From: Hemicordylus capensis
Taxonomy: Eukaryota; Chordata; Lepidosauria; Squamata; Cordylidae
Assembly (NCBI RefSeq): GCF_027244095.1
Contig: NC_069659.1
Location: forward strand, 97,319,501-97,383,500
Reading direction: 5' to 3'
DNA: 64,000 nt
This document shows positions 33,069 to 46,004 of the stretch, piece after piece (positions within the stretch are counted from its first letter, which is position 1; each line of letters starts with the position of its first letter). The notes beneath the pieces are model-generated. The model saw nothing but the letters and a program-made list of their open reading frames with translations. It ran no database searches and was not told the origin of the DNA. The translations under genes and the position numbers were made by a program.

Positions 33069-34073
33069 CTACAAAGACAAACGGTAAATAACTTGAATAT
33101 AAATTGCATCACTCGCTTCTCAAGGACGTCTACAAATAATTCAGTTTTCATGTGGGCTATGTTTCCTTTCATTGCCATTGTCAGTGCTAATGCCCTACCC
33201 TTTACTTATGAAACAAACTGGGGAGACTGAGATTAATATCATAGTGATGATCCAAGTGAGAAGATACCAGGATTTCTACAACTGATTTCAGAGGTCAGTA
33301 GTTCAACTCAAGTTAATACGTATTTAGAAGCAGGGCCTGATTCTTTCATGAAACAAGAGAAAGTCAGACTAATCCCTTCAGGTAGCACAATATAAAAATA
33401 ATATATAGTGCTAATCTTATCCACCCACTCAGGATGGAGAAGAAGCTTATGACAACAAAACACCAGCTTGAAATACTACAATGTGTTAAATTTAAGATAC
33501 AAGAGCTATACTTTTAAAAAGGAACACTAAACCCTTAACTTACTCCTAGCCATCACATAGTAGCCTCAAAAGAAAAGGTTTAGGCCAACTTTATAATTAA
33601 CACAATGGTGAGTTTGCAATCAGGAACCAGCCCATCATCTTGTTCAGCTAGCTACATGCACGAGATGGTGGGAATATGATTGACCAATTTAAAGCACATA
33701 GGTGGACATAGTGGGACTTCTGAGTAAACATGCATAGGATTGCACAGTCAGTGATGGATCGATCTGTTGGATATTTATCTGTTATGCATCTATTGTGTTA
33801 CAAAAAGACCCTGGAAACTCTAGAATGGCAGTTCCCCTGGCAACAGAAAGGGACGAGTGGATGAGGAAACAACTAGTAGGATAGTTATGACATTTTAATG
33901 TAGTTATTTGTATAATATAAAAGTGTTCTTTGTTTATAATCCTGCAATCCAACCAAGCAGCTCTGATTATAATTAACATAATATTTATGTTCTGTTACAT
34001 AATTTATGTTCTGTTACATAATCTGTTACTTCTGTTACATTTGAATACAGTAATCAATGTAGTAATAACTTAC

Positions 34074-34117
34074 CAATTCTCTGAATCCAAAGAAACAAGA
34101 CAAGGAGGAGTCCAAGA
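34074..34117 (-). CDS. ICOSLG: ICOSLG exon 2, hydrophobic core of the signal peptide
   Basis: A 44-nt exon between a pyrimidine-rich acceptor ending TTTTAG and a GTAAGT donor. Joined to exon 1 it gives the leader M-L-P-K-S-L-G-L-L-L-V-L-F-L-W-I-Q-R-I (residues 1-19), with a positive N-terminal residue, a leucine-rich core and a likely cleavage point just before the IgV domain. The human leader has a comparable S-P-G-L-L-F-L-L-F core. The exon starts in phase 2 and ends in phase 1, which matches the IgV exon. Splitting the signal peptide over two exons leaves a first intron of about 16 kb. Confidence 0.8.
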
Positions 34118-34189
34118 CTAAAACAAAACAAATGTAGATTGTGAGGTAGTATCTTCACAAATAATTACTAAATACAGATAGCCTTCAGA

Positions 34190-34720
34190 ATTTGTAAAGA
34201 GACAGCTGGTAAGCCACCAGACTGGGGGCCCAGGGACAAAATCTTTGTAGGGCCTCCCCATTGTGTGCACAAAGCGCATGCACGCTCCGAGCCACGCCCC
34301 CTGTATCCGGCGTCAGAAGCAAGGAGTGGGGCAACATTCTCCCCACTTTAAGGAGAGAATGCAGTTGTCTGTGGGAGCAGCTATGCAACACTGATTGTGT
34401 TACCACTGTACCCAACTAATGTCGTCATGGAAATGCGACTTCCATGGGCATGTGACATCATGGGCATGCGACTTCCATAGTCGAACTGCGCAGGTGTTTA
34501 GTGCAGCCGGCCAGTGAGAGAAAGAGAGGCATGCAGGCTGGCCGGAGAGACCCGGCCCAGCCACAGTGCCCACCGCCGCACGGGGGCAAAGATAAGAAGC
34601 GGAAGTGGGGCAAGGGCAGGGGTGGCGGGGTGGTCTGCTTGGGGGCCCCCGACCCTCTGGGCCAGGGACATTTGTCCCTGCTTGTCCAATGGACATTACG
34701 CACATGCACCAGACCTTGGT
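34190..34720. repeat. GC-rich unclassified interspersed repeat
   Basis: Ends carry related inverted blocks: gggggcccagggacaaaatc on the left and ctgggccagggacatttgtc on the right. A similar block (gggacaaatgtccctggacc) occurs at 52719, so the element is repeated in the window. It lies less than 100 bp upstream of ICOSLG exon 2 on the coding strand. Open frames across it have no protein match. Confidence 0.5.
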
Positions 34721-35503
34721 AGAAGAAAATGTTATTTAGAACTGTTTATGTATAGAACCCTCTGCTATACTCCTCATAGCTCTTCGTATAACATTGTTCC
34801 AGTAATTTTTACATTACAGTCTATTACTCCTACTTACTTTCAGCAAAAAGCCTGCAAAGTGGCTTACTTAGTTCCCTGCCCTCAAAGGGCTCACAATCCA
34901 GAAATCCCATCAGGTAAACCAGGATTTTTATTCCCATCAGGATTCTCTAATGACCATCATGCCAGTTGTCTCTGGGAAGATCTGTGTGGCAGGAGATGCC
35001 CAAGCTGACAATGAGATTGGTGAGGGAGGAGGCCTATTCCAGCAAGCCTCCTCTTTGGAGGATTTTCTATCCAGGTAGTTCTCGCACCATAATGTAACTA
35101 AGTTTGAATATGCAAGTGTGAAATATCCACATGTTCTCCCCCACTTTATCCACGTTTCCCTTGCTCTGTTGTCTCCTTATAGCAAGAAAACAATTCAGGT
35201 GCTACTTATGAGGCAGGCATGAGGCTAAGAGAGAGTGGCTTGCCTAGGATCACCTAGTACGGTGTTTCTCAATGTTTTTGGAGTTCATGGACCAGTACAT
35301 TCTTTGTGCACAGTTTCCCAGACCAGCAGTTAGTAAAGGGGTTGCCACCCTTGCCAGCACCCCCAGGCACCCCACATAATTTTTTTGAGCGGGTGGGGGC
35401 CACTGTGGCCAGGAGCTCTCTGGAGCTCATTTCTAGGCAGGCAGCCCTCGCTGCTGGGATAATGTTCATTTTGCTTCCCCAAAATGAATGTAACCCCAGC
35501 AGC

Positions 35504-35556
35504 GAGAGCTCTCTAGGCAAGTTATTTCCCTGCTACACCATTAGGTGGCTTTACCC
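35504..35556 (-). mobile_element. Sauria-type SINE, head fragment
   Basis: Reverse complement of the tRNA-like head (CCACCTAATGGTGTAGCAGG) and the next 30 bases only. Confidence 0.65.
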
Positions 35557-36572
35557 AGGCTCAATTTGTATGTTACTGAGGCACTTTAGTAGGTACTGAA
35601 AAGTCCCTTTCGCAGTCTGCTTGAAGTTGCCATGGTAATGTTTGGACACTCCAGGGGCAAAGGGAGTGCTGGCATGGAAATAATATACATGTGTCTGTGA
35701 ATTTCTCTTTTGAGTCACACCTCCCAAGTGTTTTAACAGATTCATAAAGAGTTAATGATATACTCAGAAATACTACCATTGCTGTAGGTTTAGAACAAGT
35801 GTAGGAGATTCCACTTAAAAAGCCTCCCAAGCTTGTTTGAAAGATGTTTGCTGACTAGATTCATATTTTCTTTTTCCTGTAGCAATTTGCTCTTGAAATT
35901 CAACGCTGATGTGGTTCACTAATCACTTTCATAACATTGTGAATACATTGTCATGGTTTTAAAGCACAAATTTGATTGTGCTGCATTTTCTTGCCAAACT
36001 GTGTTTATTTCAAAGCTCATCATTCTTGGAGAATGCGGACAATTCACAGCGCCTTCATGCATGAGTGCTATCCAAATACAAAAAGTGTCCTAGAAATCTC
36101 AGACTCTCCCCCCTGCCCTCCACAGCATACTTTCCCACAATAAGCTTTTCCAATGAGTAATGTTTTCTGATGTACTATAATTTATCATTACTCTGTCAGA
36201 TTTCAGTATTTTCCAGTAACATTTTCTGATGGACTGGACCATAATTTTTCATTACTCTGTTAGTGTAAGGGCACTGGCTACAAAAGGAGAGATTGAATAT
36301 GCTCTTTTTTGGTCAGCATTCCAGGCAATTCACAGCACTTCAAAATTGCCTTACTAAGCATCTTTGTAGTTTCCCCCTCTTTGTATTTCTGAGTTATGTG
36401 GGTGCCAAATTACACAAGCAACACAATCTGAGGCTTTTCTGTAGAATTTGGCTTGATTTCATTTCTGTCTTGAAGAAGGTTTAAAAACAAACAAACAAAC
36501 AAACAAAAAACACCGGACAGGAATTGTGGACAGAAGAAAGAGAGAGCAGCTTCCTTAGATCATACTGAACAT

Positions 36573-37010
36573 AAAGGAAAAAGGAAAAGTTGTGCCTTTG
36601 AGTCGGTGTCGACTCCTGGCGCCCACAGAGCCCTGTGGTTTTCTTTTGGTAGAATACAGGAGGGGTTTACCATTGCCTCCTTCCATGCAGTATGAGATGA
36701 TGCCTTTCAGCACCTTCCTACCGTATTTTATGGACTATAAGACTCACTTTTTCCCTCGAAAAATATCTGCCAAAATTCAGGAGCGTCTTATATGTTTTAA
36801 CAGTTTAATATGTTAAAACTCTGAAAAACTGTATTAAAATTAAGGTGCGTCTTATAGTCCGTAGCGTCTTATAGTCCGTAAAATACGGTATATTGTTGCT
36901 GCCCAATATAGGAGTTTTCCATATTCTGGGATACACACCAGGGGGGATTCAAACCAACAGCCGCCTGCTCTCTAGGCAGGCAGTTTCCCTGCTGCGCCAT
37001 TAGGTGGCAT
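36573..37010 (-). mobile_element. Sauria-type SINE, full length, carrying a nested MITE
   Basis: The minus strand reads head (CCACCTAATGGCGCAGCAGG) to tail (GGAGTCGACACCGACTC). Flanked by the 11-bp duplication atactgaacat at 36562-36572 and 37011-37021. A 168-bp TA-flanked MITE sits in the middle. Confidence 0.95.
36721..36888. mobile_element. TA-flanked MITE nested in the SINE
   Basis: 168 bp with inverted termini CCGTATTTTATGGACTATAA / TTATAGTCCGTAAAATACGG and TA on each side, a Tc1/mariner-type mark. One end carries GCGTCTTATAGTCCGTA twice. Excising it restores the SINE body, so it is younger than the SINE. Confidence 0.9.
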
Positions 37011-37417
37011 ATACTGAACATGCTCCACTGTAAATGAGCATGCCGAGTTGCACAGGGCAAGAAAATCTGACAGGCTACAAAAAACATTTGCTACATTGGC
37101 CCTGAATCAGCCACCTCCATGGCCTCTTTCAGAAAGGAAGGGCAGCAGTGGAGGCACCTGCACAAAGCATGATGGGAGGGCGCTCCTAGCCTCACCTAGT
37201 TCTCTGCTGCTCCCACCTTCATAGGTGCTGTGTTATTATATTAGAGACTTTTAAATTAAAAGCATAAGTAACTATTCTTGCGGGGACAGGATTGAGATTA
37301 ATTATCAAAAGGGAGGCTGTCAGCTGGGGCCCTGCATCTTTTAAGTACCTAGCAATGCCTCTGGCAGCGGCCCCAGAGGGGCCTTCTAATCAAAAGCATA
37401 GTCCCGCCCACTAAGGC

Positions 37418-37740
37418 TGTTTACATGAGCAGCCCTACCAAGGCAGGGCTGCTCGTGTGAAGTGCTGGGATTGTGGCTGATCCCAGCTCTGCCCCACTGG
37501 GTAGCCCATGGTGTTCCCCTGGGCTTTTACCGAGGGAGAAAGGTGCAAGTGGGTGGCAAGAGTGCCTGGCTGAGGGGGAATCCCTTCAGGCACCATATTC
37601 CTAGTGCGGGGCATCGAAGAATGCTGGAGGACTTCCTCCTTCGACTCCCTGCTCTGCCGCTCATCTGCATGGTCAGTGGCAGAGTGAACTGGGGAGGGTG
37701 ACAATGTGTGGGGAGGAAGGTAGGAGCCTGACTCCTCCCC
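37418..37740. mobile_element. Multi-hairpin MITE family member
   Basis: Begins ctgtttacatgagcagccct with the stem gcagccctaccaa/ttggtagggctgc-like pairing, followed by ctgggattgtggctgatccc as in the 9.1-kb member. Confidence 0.6.
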
Positions 37741-38639
37741 ATCCTCCTCAGAGAGGTCATGTGCAAGACCTCATTATCTACCTTCTTGACCTGGTATAGA
37801 ATAAAAAGTGCCATATATCTGCTAAATGTAAAAAATGCATTCCTTCTCTAAAGGAATGAAACAGTGTGTTAGACTGCCATGCATTTCCTGATTTGTCAAA
37901 TTTATTATTCAAAACACCAGTCATATTACACTCCGTCCCATCCAATCCAAGCAGTCACAAGTACAATCCAAGCAGTCAGTTATTATGGGGGCAGGGGAGG
38001 TCTGTCAATCTTAATTGGCACAATACTGAGTTAGAAGACATGGACAGGAGAAGAATTTGACATTTTAAAGGGAATGGGTATGCAAAATCCTTAAAGTTTT
38101 ATGAGAGGCTGCTTACTATTGCTTAGTAAAGCTAGCAGCTGTCCTTTCCCCTTAAAACAAAACAAAAGCTATTTTATTCTCCACCTGTGTGACATTTTTC
38201 AGTTATGTTTGTCTTGGCAGGTGGTAGTATCAGCACTGAACAGAACAGATAGCCAAAAAGTGTTAGATCTCTTCTTGGCAGTCAACTCTGTCAAGCTGTG
38301 TTATTTCCCCCAAGGAGTCCCCTTGGAATGATGCTGCATCATAACTTATGGGGCATTCTGAGGCAGCCAGATGGAGCCAACCATTGGAAAGAGGCCAAAA
38401 GGTGTCTTTTCGTTCTCCCCCCCCAGTTGCGCAACCACCTCTTCGCACCCCAGCTTCTCCACACCTCAACTTCTTTGCATCTTAAACTCTTTGCACCCCA
38501 GCCACTCATGGGAAAAGCGGTGGAGTTGGCTACCTGCTCACTTTCCTGGTCCTTGGTAAACTATAGCTCTTCTTCCTCTCCTCTCTTTCTCTCTCCCCCT
38601 TTCCCTTAGCATCTGGTCCGTAGTTGTCCTTTAAAGACC

Positions 38640-39130
38640 TACACAGCTTGGGGCAGGGGTACCTGCCGGACCTCATTTGCACATATGTACCTGCCAGGGC
38701 ACTCCACTTGGCATCTCAGGCCCTGCTCATGGCCCCGCCACTAACAGATCTGGTTGGCGGAGACTAGAGACAGGGCCTTTTCAGTTGTGGCCCCTTGGCT
38801 TTGGAACACCCTCCCTGAAGAGCTTTGCCATGCTCCCTCCCTCAGTGTTTAAAAAACAACAACAATTAAAACACATATTTTTAAAGAGGCTTTTAAATGT
38901 TTTATCTGCTGCTTATATCTGGTTGGTTTTTTAGTTCACTTTTTAGTTTTTTTAATTAATAATTGTTAATTTGAAACAGCCTGGACTTCTAACTTGTTTG
39001 TTAATCTTTTAATTACATTGTACCTGCTTTGTATCTGTTTTGTTGTGCAACCACCCCTTCGCACCCCAGTTCATGAGCTGCCCCAAGCAGTAGTGTACTG
39101 GAGGGGTGGGGTATAAATATTTTAAACAAC
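38640..39130 (+). mobile_element. L2/CR1-type LINE 3' end
   Basis: The sequence resembles the end of a LINE RT frame (tggaacaccctccctgaag) followed by a T-rich 3' UTR and a GGGGTGGGGTATAAATATTT tail. It is 5' truncated, and the exact clade is uncertain. Confidence 0.6.
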
Positions 39131-39134
39131 AAGA

Positions 39135-39545
39135 AGTTAGGCAGTTGTATTCCCTGTGCTCACCAGGACGCTGTTTTGCTGTGCATCTGGGCTGCAGGTG
39201 AGGCTGTTGTATTCCCTGCGACTAGGACCCAGTTTCGCTGTACTTGCTTTAATCTGCTTCTTAAGTAAAATTACAAAAGACAGCCTTGGTCTTGTTCACT
39301 GCTTCTCCTCACACACCCATAAGCCAGAATCCGAAAGCTGGGTATACCACTCCCGTGACTGCTGGGCATATAACCCCCCTGTTAGTTGGCTGCAGAACCC
39401 TTGAAGCTTCTAAACTGGCAGGCTATCTCGGTAACGGTTCCCTGGGGTCCCCAAGTAGGGGAACCACCCAGAGGCAGCTGGTGACTGCTGGCTGGCTGCA
39501 GAACCCCTATGACTCCTGAGCTGGGAATAAGCCCCAACAATTTGT
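39135..39545. repeat. Unclassified sequence with imperfect direct repeats
   Basis: tgttgtattccctg occurs at about 39146 and 39205, each followed by a similar 25-base stretch ending tgctgtgcat or cgctgtactt. ggctgcagaacccttga and ggctgcagaacccctat recur at about 39389 and 39494. It does not match a family I know. Confidence 0.4.
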
Positions 39546-40025
39546 AACATCTGCTCGAATCTCAAATTGCATTAACTTTGCTGCCATGACAATTTCTGGA
39601 TCCAGTTCAGCTCTAGAACAGACAGCTCCATGCAGCTCAAGCAAGCAAGATAAACCAAACACACACACACACACACGTAAGATAGCTTGCAGTTTGCAAG
39701 CATGCATACCACAAAGTATTGATTTTCTGTGTGTAAAAGTACTCAAAGTTTGTTTGAACCCCTGCCCTAGTGCTAACCCTCGTGATTGTTTAGACAATCA
39801 TGCTTTATGAATGTTTCTAGGGTTTTCCATGGGGAGGTGGGTAGTCTGGGCAAGGTCCGGTACTTGCCTGTAAAAACTGTATTTTTCTATCTTTTGCAGT
39901 TTGGTCTGGGAGTTCCATATCAGTCAGTGAGGCCCAAGAAGCTTTATGTTATAAATTTTAGGAAAGTATTTCCTCTGCACCCACACTCAACCCCAAGCCA
40001 ATAGTTAACCACCAGCCAAAGATCA

Positions 40026-42345
40026 CTATTTATTTATTCAGCGCATTTTTATACTGCCCCAACCCAAGGTTTCAGGGCGGTTCACAACAAACAAAAACAA
40101 AACATTAAAATCAATTAAGTACTAAAAACAGTTTCAAACAAATAATAAACAATCCAAAGTTTAAAAAGTTAAAAAGCTAAAAAGCCTGGGTAAAAAGATG
40201 TCTTTTGACACTTTTTAAAAGCCGCTAGAGATGGGGAGACTCTTATTCCCATGGGAAGCACGTTCCAAAGTCTTGGGGCGACAACAGAGAAGGCCCATCC
40301 CTGGGTGGCCACCAGACGACATGAAGGTAGCCACAGACGAGCCTCCCCTGATGTACACAGTGGATGATGGGGATCATGCAGAAGAAGACACTCTCTTAAG
40401 TACCTTGGGCCTAAGCTGTTTAGGGCTTTATAGGTTATAACCAGCACTTTGTATTTTGCCCGGAAACTTATTGGCAACCAGTGCAACTCCTGTAATATAG
40501 GAGTAATATGGTCTCTTCGAGATGATCCAGAGACCAACCTGGCTGCCGCATTTTGTACAAATTGTAGTTTCCAGACTACGTACAAAGGCAGCCCCACATA
40601 GAGTGGATTGTAGTAATCAAGTCTGGAGGTTACCATCATGTGTACTACTCTTTTGAGATCATGAACCTCAAGAAACGAACGCAGCTGGCATATCAACTGA
40701 AGCTGATAGAAAGCGCTTCTGGTCACTGCCTCAATCTGGGGAACCAGGGAAAGCTGTGGATCCAGAAGCACTCCCAGACTGCGTACCTGCCCCTCCTGAG
40801 GAAGTGTGACCCCATCTAGAACAGGTAGATCAATATCGCTTCCTGAGTGACGACCCCGCACAATAAGTACCTCCATCTTGTCTGGATTCAGTCTCAGTTT
40901 GTTAGCCCTCATCCAGCCCATTACTGCTTCCAAGCAGGCGTTCAGGGAGGATATGCTTTCTCCTGATGAAGTTGACATGGAGAAATAGATTTGGGTGTCA
41001 TCAGCATACTGATAACACCCAGCACCAAATCTTCGGATGATCTCTCCCAGCAGTTTCATGTAGATATTAAAAAGCATTTGAGACAGTATGGAGCCCTGAG
41101 GGACCCCATGTAAAAGCTCAGATTTTGAAGAGCAACAGTCTCCAAGTGACACCATCTGGAATCTGCCAGAAAAGTAGGAGCAGAACTACTGCAAAGCAGT
41201 GCCTCTCACCCCCAACACTCTCAGACGTTCCAGAAGGATACTATGGTTGATAGTATCGAAAGCCGCCGAGAGATCCAAAAGGACCAACAGATTCACACTT
41301 CTTCTGTCTTGGAGATCATCCATCAGGCTGACCAAGGCAGTCTCTACCCCATAGCCCATCCAAAAAGCAGTTTGAAATGGGTCTTAGTCAGTTTCCTCCA
41401 AGACTGCCTGGAGCTGGGAGGCCACCACCCTCTCAATCACCTTGCCCAACCATGGGAGGTTGGAGACAGGCCTGTAGCTATTATATTCTGAGGGGTCCAA
41501 GGTAGGCTTCTTAAGAGTAGGTCTAATAATTGCCTCCCTTAAACAAGGAGGCATCCTGCCCTCCCTCAGAGAAGTATTTATAATTGCCACCAGCTCTCCA
41601 CAACAACCCTCTTGCCAGATAGTATAAGCCACATTGGGCAAGGGTCAAGCAGGAAGGTGGTAGGACGCACCATTCCGAGCAGCTTGTCCACATCCTCAGG
41701 AGTCACAAACTGAAATTGATCCAGTCTAACCACACAAGAGGAGTTGCTGGATACCTCTGCATCTGACACTGCGATAACTGTGGAGTCTAAATCTAGATCT
41801 AGATCGACCCGAATACGAGATAATTTGTCCACAAAAAAAATTATTAAAAGCATCACAGCGGCCAACTGATGGTTCCAAATTCAGATTCAGGGGAGCAGGG
41901 GGCCCTACTAGCCCCTCACAACCCTGAATAGCTCTACTGGATGAGAGCCTGCGGAAGCAATACGGGCAGAAAAGAAACACTTCTTTGCTACACGTACAGC
42001 CAGAGCATAGATCTTTAAATGTGCTCTATTTCGCAATCTATCGGATTCAAGTCGAGTCTTCCTCCACTTGCACTCCAGTCATCTACCTTGCCGCTTCAGC
42101 TCCTGCAAATCTTCTGTATACCAAGGAGCCATTTTTGAAGCGGGTCGGAGAGGACGCTTAGGAGCGATCATGTCTACTGCCCTGGTGAGCTGATTATTCC
42201 AATTCTCCACCAGGGCATCAACCGGATCGCCAGCAGGGCCAACAATCAATCCTTCCAAGGCTTCTTAGAATCCTATTGGATCCAATAACCCTTTTGGACG
42301 GACCATTCTAATAGGTCCCTCACCCCTGCAGAGGTGGGACGCACT
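40026..42345 (-). mobile_element. L2-clade LINE, long RT reading frame
   Basis: The minus strand holds one open stretch of 328 codons (40169-41155) with H-G-V-P-Q-G-S-I-L-S, the intact catalytic Q-Y-A-D-D-T-Q-I-Y-F, L-G-V-L-L-D-P-Q-L-S and F-V-Q-N-A-A-A-R-L-V. These are L2-clade reverse-transcriptase blocks. The upstream RT segment (S-Y-R-P-V-S-N-L-P-W-L-G-K-V-I-E, 41384-41641) is in other frames, so a few frameshifts are present. The 3' tail near 40030 has the usual GGCGGTT block. The element lies in ICOSLG intron 1, in the same orientation as the gene. Confidence 0.92.
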
Positions 42346-42841
42346 AGGCACTGACTAATTCTTGGTAAAGCTAAAGTAAGCAAAAATAACCCACTGATTT
42401 CCAAAGAAAGAACCTGGTCACTATTGCATCCCACCCAACATACAGTTTCTAGTTATGGCAGCCAATAACATTTGGGATAAGGGGCGGGCCCAGGGAAACA
42501 ATCCCAGCCACTCTGGACTCAAGAGGGGTTAAAAACACACACCCAGAAAGTGTTTTCTTCTGAAGTGATCCATATTTTGGGCACCAAGATACAAATAATA
42601 AATTATTTTACAAATCTATCCAACTCCAAAACAGAGATTATCTCAAATCATGGCAATAAATTATGTGCCCTTTGATCTATTACAGAAGAATAGAACAGGA
42701 GTCTGATGAGGAGTCATCCTCATAGAGTTGGCAAGACAAGAAGAAGTCTCAATAGGCACAAGACCAGATTTACTGAGTGATAGTTTAGTTGTGTTAAACA
42801 ATTGTTGCAAAATAGATTTGGTACATGGGGCCAAATGCCTT

Positions 42842-42976
42842 TCAGTGTTCCCTCTAACAGGGATTCGCAGATGTTGTTGATTACAATTTCCATAATACCC
42901 AGCCAAAGGCCAGTGAAGCTGGGGATGCTAGAAGTTGTAGTGAACAACATCTGGGAATCTGTGCTAGAGGGAACAG
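42842..42976. mobile_element. Short palindromic MITE
   Basis: Outer pair gtgttccctctaacag / ctagagggaacagtg; inner pair cagatgttgttgattac / gtagtgaacaacatctg. Confidence 0.8.
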
Positions 42977-43000
42977 TGATGCCTTTACATCAAATTCTTA

Positions 43001-43672
43001 CAGGCAGTCCTCAACTTAAGATACTCCAATTAAGATGAACAGCACTTAAGGCATTGTAAACTGACACCACGTTTTAACTTTATAACATTTGCTATGGGAA
43101 GGGAGGCTCCACTAGTTGGTTGCTAGCACAGGTTCATTTTGACAGTGAAACTGGCAGTCCTGGCAGTAGCAGCAGCTGCATCCAAGGCTGCAGAGGGACT
43201 GGCTGACTCGCCTGTCCAAGATGCCCCGCCCCCACCACTACTACCTCCACACCGCATCCTCCAGGTTCAGCTGCTGTGCTGTGATGGTGATCAGGAGAGA
43301 GCCCAGCCCGTAGGTCGCTTCCTGCCCCCACTCTCCTTCCTTCCCCATCTGTTGCCCAGGAGCAGGAGACTGAAGTGAGTTGCCCAGTCACCTCCTTCTC
43401 TCCCCTGGAAAAGTGAGAAATAGCCTAGAAGGGACCGGGAAGGAAGTGAGTGACAAAGGTGTGCAATTTCCAATTCCCCACCATCAACTTCTCTGCTGTA
43501 TGTCTATACATTTGTGACTGACACACCACCAGCTTTGATAGAAGGGTGGGGGTGGTGGTACCCAGGCTTGGCTCAGGAACCAACCCCCCATTTATAGGTT
43601 CCAAGTTAAGACATTTTGTCTTAAGTCAAGTTTTCAGGAACCAATAGTGTCATAACTCTGAGGACTCCCTTC
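43001..43672. mobile_element. Tigger-like MITE of a second family
   Basis: Preceded by TA; left end CAGGCAGTCCTCAACTTAAG, right end ttccaagttaagacatt ... AACTCTGAGGACTCCCT. The middle is GC-rich and not recognised. Confidence 0.65.
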
Positions 43673-44224
43673 ACTATATTTCACAATACAAGGATAGTAA
43701 CACGGGGTGAGCAATGCACCAACATCACTTACGATATCCCTGAAACCAACACAAAAGTTCATCATTCCAGAGTCTAGGTTCTGCTCAGATGACTTTGCAA
43801 GTTATTTTGTACATACAGTACATGTATATGAGAATATCCATCATTAACATTCATGATTAGCAAGTGGGAACCAGCAACAAAAATGCTGAGGTGTATCCCA
43901 AGCCCTTAACAGGAGCACTCCTATTAAAGGATACAGCCAGCTTGGAATAAGAACCTTGTAGCACTGTTTGCAGCTTGCAGGGGGAAGGAGGTTTTTCCCT
44001 TGCAAAAGGGGCAGAGGAAAAATATTTCCCACCCTCCTGAAGCCTGCCCCACTCACTTTAGTCTCAAACCCAAGAACTGTATGCTAAATATTAGGAGAGG
44101 GGAGAATTCTGCTGATTGGAAAAAGAAAAAAGGCATCCTTTCTGTATAGTGCAGAGACTGGAATTGTTTAACCTAATGGCATATATGCCCCTGATCCTAA
44201 TCACCAAGTCCAGAATACTATAAT

Positions 44225-44365
44225 CTGGGTTTCCCAACCTTGGGTGCCCAGATGTTGTTGGACTACAACTCCCACCATCCCCTGTTGTTCTAGCCTTGGC
44301 AGGGGTGGGTGGGAATTGTAGTACAACAACATCTGGGCACCCAAGGTTGGGAACCCATTCTATAA
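44225..44365. mobile_element. Short palindromic MITE
   Basis: A near-perfect palindrome: gtttcccaaccttgggtgcc-cagatgttgttg pairs with caacaacatctgggcaccca-aggttgggaac. Core ctacaactcccacc. Related short palindromes lie at 27225-27335, 42842-42976, 53285-53385, 55940-56072 and 61690-61828. Confidence 0.85.
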
Positions 44366-44439
44366 ATCCTAAGAGTCTCAAGGAAGCCAATTCCTACTCC
44401 CTTTTCCTTCCCTCCCCTTTTCAATTAATCCTGTCAGCA

Positions 44440-45045
44440 TTTCATGGATCCCTGTAGCCACTGAGTCTAGTCAGTCCTCCATAGGCTTTTTGTTTGTTTG
44501 TTTCTTTTAATTTACAAACAATTGTATGTCTGTAGTATACCTGAGGAATCCCAGGACCCAGACATGAAGAACCCAGGATGATGTCTTGGGTGGCTCCATT
44601 TTGCTGCTGAACTATTAGGCATGGGGTTACCAAATTCAGTATTACAAGAGACAGTAATGCAGATGATACTGCTGTACAGGGCAGAAGAATCAACTTGTCA
44701 ATGAAGAATCAACTAGAATCAACTTGTCAATGAAGTAAGGAATTTGAGTCCTAGCAAAATGTTCTGAGCAAACATCACATCCAGTCTGAAAGTTAGATTT
44801 ATGTAAATAAGAACACAAGTAGGCAAGTGCCTTTCATTAGTTTGGCTTGCTGGTGAGTATATCCAGGATTTTCATTTTCACAAAGCTCTTTTGTCCTTCG
44901 TGGTTTCCTCAAAAGAACCCAGTAAATGAACGGTATTCCCATGTCTGCTGGGGAATAACACAAATAACATGTTCCAAATAAGCCTCCAGCGTACATCACT
45001 GTCTCTGATGTAGCCTTAAGTGCATTGAGCAACCTAGAATTATAT
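44440..45045 (-). other. Two exon-like open segments of unknown nature in ICOSLG intron 1
   Basis: The minus strand has an open segment from an acceptor-like CTGCCCTGTACAG to CCTCAG|GTATAC (about 44540-44675), reading S-S-A-L-L-S-L-V-I-L-N-L-V. A second runs from TTATTCCCCAG at about 44945 down to a stop, reading M-G-I-P-F-I-Y-W-V-L-L-R-K-P-R-R. Their order on the strand and phases do not make a convincing gene, and no family is recognised. Confidence 0.2.
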
Positions 45046-45851
45046 AATTAAAAATGAGTTGAAAGCTCATCTGTGATCAAACACTATAAACATCTACTGA
45101 GAGCATAAGTGTTCTGATGCAGTAATAATGGCTACAACTACTTAACATTCATCTAGCAATTAGACTCTGTATAGAACTTGAATTGTTATGGTCCCTGTTT
45201 AGAAGGCTATCATTTTAGAGGCCTGACATAAAGACTGCATATGCTGTATTTTTGGACCCCCACGTACTCTCACTGTATTGTAGAGTAGATTGGACACTTG
45301 GAATCCTTGTGCCCATTTCTCACCCCTGTGTTCAGGTCAAAGCAAACCAAATACAAAATACACGTGAGCCCTAGCAAGCTAAGCAGGACTTATGCATGTT
45401 TCCTTGTAGCACTCTATTTTAAAATACCCACAAGCAATGGTACAGCCTGCATCTGGCTCCCACTTGCATATATTTTAAAGTGAAACATAGCAGAAGAGCA
45501 CCAGCAGCAGCTTGTGCTAATGACCCAGATACAAGGTAAACAAGGTAGAGTTGCCCCTAGTTCCTGGCAGCTCCTGTTGCTCCTCTCTCTCCCATCCCAC
45601 CTGGTGGCGTGGGAAGGGAGAGAAAGGTGCACCTGGAGCTGCCTTGAACCAGAGGCAGATGCGCCTTGCTGAAGCCACCCGCCTGCCCTCCCGGGGTTGT
45701 TAGGACAAGCTGCTACTGCAAGAGAGACAAGCAAGCTGCATCCGTGTTCTGGATTCTCAGGGAATCATGCTGAGAATACAAAGAGCACAGCCAGCAGCCC
45801 TCACAGCCAGGATAGTTATACCTGTATTTAACCGAATAGAAGATGACTATT

Positions 45852-45895
45852 GGGGAGGAGAGCTGGTCTGGTGGTAGCAAGCATGAATAGTCCCT
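45852..45895 (+). mobile_element. 5S-derived SINE, head fragment
   Basis: ggggaggagagctggtctgg-tggtagcaagcatga matches the first 40 bases of the copies at 30.4 and 31.0 kb, then stops. Confidence 0.6.
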
Positions 45896-46004
45896 GCATT
45901 TATTTGGAAGAAACAAGACACTGAATTTAAGACTACCTCCTGATTTCTAATATCAGAAAACTTGGAAAAAATCTAGCCTTGTACTCAGATAAATATAATT
46001 TTAA

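Noticed and set aside
39135-39545. Direct repeats considered as a possible solo LTR
   Set aside because: No convincing terminal signature, primer site or target duplication was seen; left unclassified.
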